Part shown: positions 6,169-7,121 of the stretch, piece after piece | Position numbering within the stretch: position 1 is the stretch's first letter | Layout: every line of letters starts with the position of its first letter | Assembly (NCBI GenBank): GCA_030639105.1 | Contig: DAOWDI010000105.1 | Location: 1 to 7,121 of the forward strand | DNA length: 7,121 nt | Direction: 5' to 3' | Source of the DNA: Gammaproteobacteria bacterium | GTDB taxonomy: Bacteria > Pseudomonadota > Gammaproteobacteria > Ga0077536 | Program-made: the position numbers and the translations under genes | The notes under the pieces: generated by a model | Database searches by the model: none | What the model was told of the DNA's origin: nothing | The model's input: only the letters and a program-made list of their open reading frames with translations

Positions 6169-7121
6169 TCAGCGGGTGGGGGAGCAATCCAACCTTATAC
6201 AACCTTCTTCACAAACGGTATGCAACATGTCGATGAAGCATGCTGCCCCATGGATACGTCCACCAATATCGGGCGCGATCGAGACATTACGCTCGACATC
6301 GAGTCGGATACCGGCCCAGTCAAAGTGATCCAGGACGCGCGCTCGAATGATGGACTCGTTCTGGCCAATGCCGCCGCTAAAGAGGATCGCATCGGCACCG
6401 TCGAGCACGGCGAGGTAAGCACCGAGGTACTTTCGCACCCGGTGGCAAAACATGGCGACGGCGAGTGCCGCATCTCCCGTCTCGCTCTCGAGTAGAGCCT
6501 GCATGTCTCCGGATTGACCGGAGACCGCCCGTAGACCGGAGGATTCGTTCAGAATACAGCCAAGTTCCGCCGTACTGAATCCCGCCTGTTCGATGAGGTA
6601 GAGCACCACCGCCGGATCGAGATCGCCGCAGCGGGTCGCCATCATGAGACCCTCCAACGGCGAAAACCCCATGGACGTTTCAATCGGCCGGCCGTGGTCG
6701 GTGGCGGTAATGGAGCAGCCGGCACCGAGTTGTAGCGAGATCACGCGGCGATCGGCGTCTGCGTGGCTCTGCTCGCGCCAGTGGTTCAACATCGATTGAT
6801 GTGCGAGACCGTGAAAACCGTAACGGCGGATGTCGTGTTGCTCGCACAGCGCCTTGGGCAAGGCATAGGTCGCGACCGACGGCGGCAGCTCGGCGTAAAA
6901 GCCGGTATCGAAGCATGCCGCCTGAAGGACCTCCGGACCGAAAGCCCCACGCCCGGCGCGTATCCAACCCAGTGCTACGGCATTGTGTAACGGTGCCAAC
7001 GCCTTTAGCCGGTCAATCTCGGCTTCGACCACCGCATCGATCAGACACGGCGCGCCCAAGTTGCGCCCGCCGTGCACCACCCGGTGCATCAGCAGATCGG
7101 GTACGGCAAGCGCGTGGCGGC
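6169..7121 (-). CDS. ackA: Acetate kinase, 5' end beyond the window
   Basis: The product transfers phosphate between acetyl phosphate and ADP, giving acetate and ATP. About 316 codons are visible. The frame stays open through the right edge and upstream residues [10 protein letters not shown] fit the region before the conserved HRVVHGG, so the ATG at 7087-7089 is internal and the first ~80 residues are missing. Motifs in order, counted from that ATG, are HRVVHGG (2-8, substrate arginine), LAPLHN (31-36), [12 protein letters not shown] (59-70, catalytic aspartate), [10 protein letters not shown] (88-97), LQLGAGCS (119-126), [19 protein letters not shown] (138-156, catalytic arginine), SGQSGDM and [10 protein letters not shown] (236-245, nucleotide site). 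The last ~25 residues are more divergent: the usual PTNEE is represented by VCEE, keeping the glutamates. It is the first visible gene of the operon, 47 nt before phosphoketolase, whose acetyl phosphate it uses. Confidence 0.95.
   Translation of the reverse strand, partial: RHALAVPDLLMHRVVHGGRNLGAPCLIDAVVEAEIDRLKALAPLHNAVALGWIRAGRGAFGPEVLQAACFDTGFYAELPPSVATYALPKALCEQHDIRRYGFHGLAHQSMLNHWREQSHADADRRVISLQLGAGCSITATDHGRPIETSMGFSPLEGLMMATRCGDLDPAVVLYLIEQAGFSTAELGCILNESSGLRAVSGQSGDMQALLESETGDAALAVAMFCHRVRKYLGAYLAVLDGADAILFSGGIGQNESIIRARVLDHFDWAGIRLDVERNVSIAPDIGGRIHGAACFIDMLHTVCEEGCIRLDCSPTR

Noticed and set aside
6122..6202. Upstream ATG at 6202 as the phosphoketolase start
   Set aside because: It would overlap acetate kinase, adds 27 residues unlike the family N-terminus, and the internal ATG has a well placed GGAGA.
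6169..7089. Acetate kinase HNPPN motif changed to HNAVA and a diverged C-terminus as signs of inactivation
   Set aside because: The frame is open throughout, all catalytic residues I can place are present, and this loop varies among proteobacterial acetate/propionate kinases. The terminal glutamates are retained.

Overview
The window looks like a stretch of proteobacterial chromosome. Coding density is high, base composition is moderately GC-rich, Shine-Dalgarno sites are ordinary, and the protein sequences resemble gamma- or betaproteobacterial families. An acetate kinase plus phosphoketolase pair fits an autotroph, methylotroph or nitrifier-like lifestyle, but that placement is weak inference. 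I see no RNA genes, CRISPR array, insertion sequence or origin.

Layout, left to right. (1) Positions 1-734, minus strand: two broken genes welded together. The N-terminal 75 residues of an MFS transporter run straight into the middle of an M20 amidohydrolase in a different frame, and the amidohydrolase is itself frameshifted near position 70. (2) Positions 735-890: a divergent control region with a plausible promoter and a perfect 14-bp palindrome in front of the broken MFS gene. (3) Positions 891-2012, plus strand: an intact gene for a 373-residue inner-membrane protein of unknown function, with five predicted membrane helices and a long cytoplasmic tail resembling helix-hairpin-helix repeats. 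(4) Positions 2035-2373, minus: only the C-terminal end of a LysR-type regulator. (5) Positions 2384-3243, minus: an intact two-gene operon, DUF211 protein then VIT1/CCC1-like membrane transporter, overlapping by 4 bp. (6) Positions 3323-3710, minus: a C-terminal scrap of glyceraldehyde-3-phosphate dehydrogenase with an in-frame stop codon, then unassigned DNA, then the first 49 codons of a transaldolase. (7) Positions 3707-7121, minus: phosphoketolase (complete) and acetate kinase (its start lies beyond the right edge).

How it works together. Transcription of the right-hand block runs leftwards: acetate kinase, phosphoketolase, then transaldolase. Phosphoketolase splits xylulose 5-phosphate or fructose 6-phosphate into acetyl phosphate plus a C3 or C4 sugar phosphate, and acetate kinase turns acetyl phosphate into acetate and ATP. 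The transaldolase that would recycle the sugar phosphates starts on a GTG overlapping the phosphoketolase stop codon, but a deletion has removed most of it. The DUF211-VIT operon is a separate unit, possibly for metal handling.

The most striking general property is the number of gene remnants: five truncated or disabled genes (amidohydrolase, MFS, LysR, GAPDH, transaldolase) lie between five apparently intact ones. This suggests serial deletion and recombination. Frameshift and nonsense calls could also come from sequencing error, but the truncations and the fusion junctions could not be explained by single-base errors.
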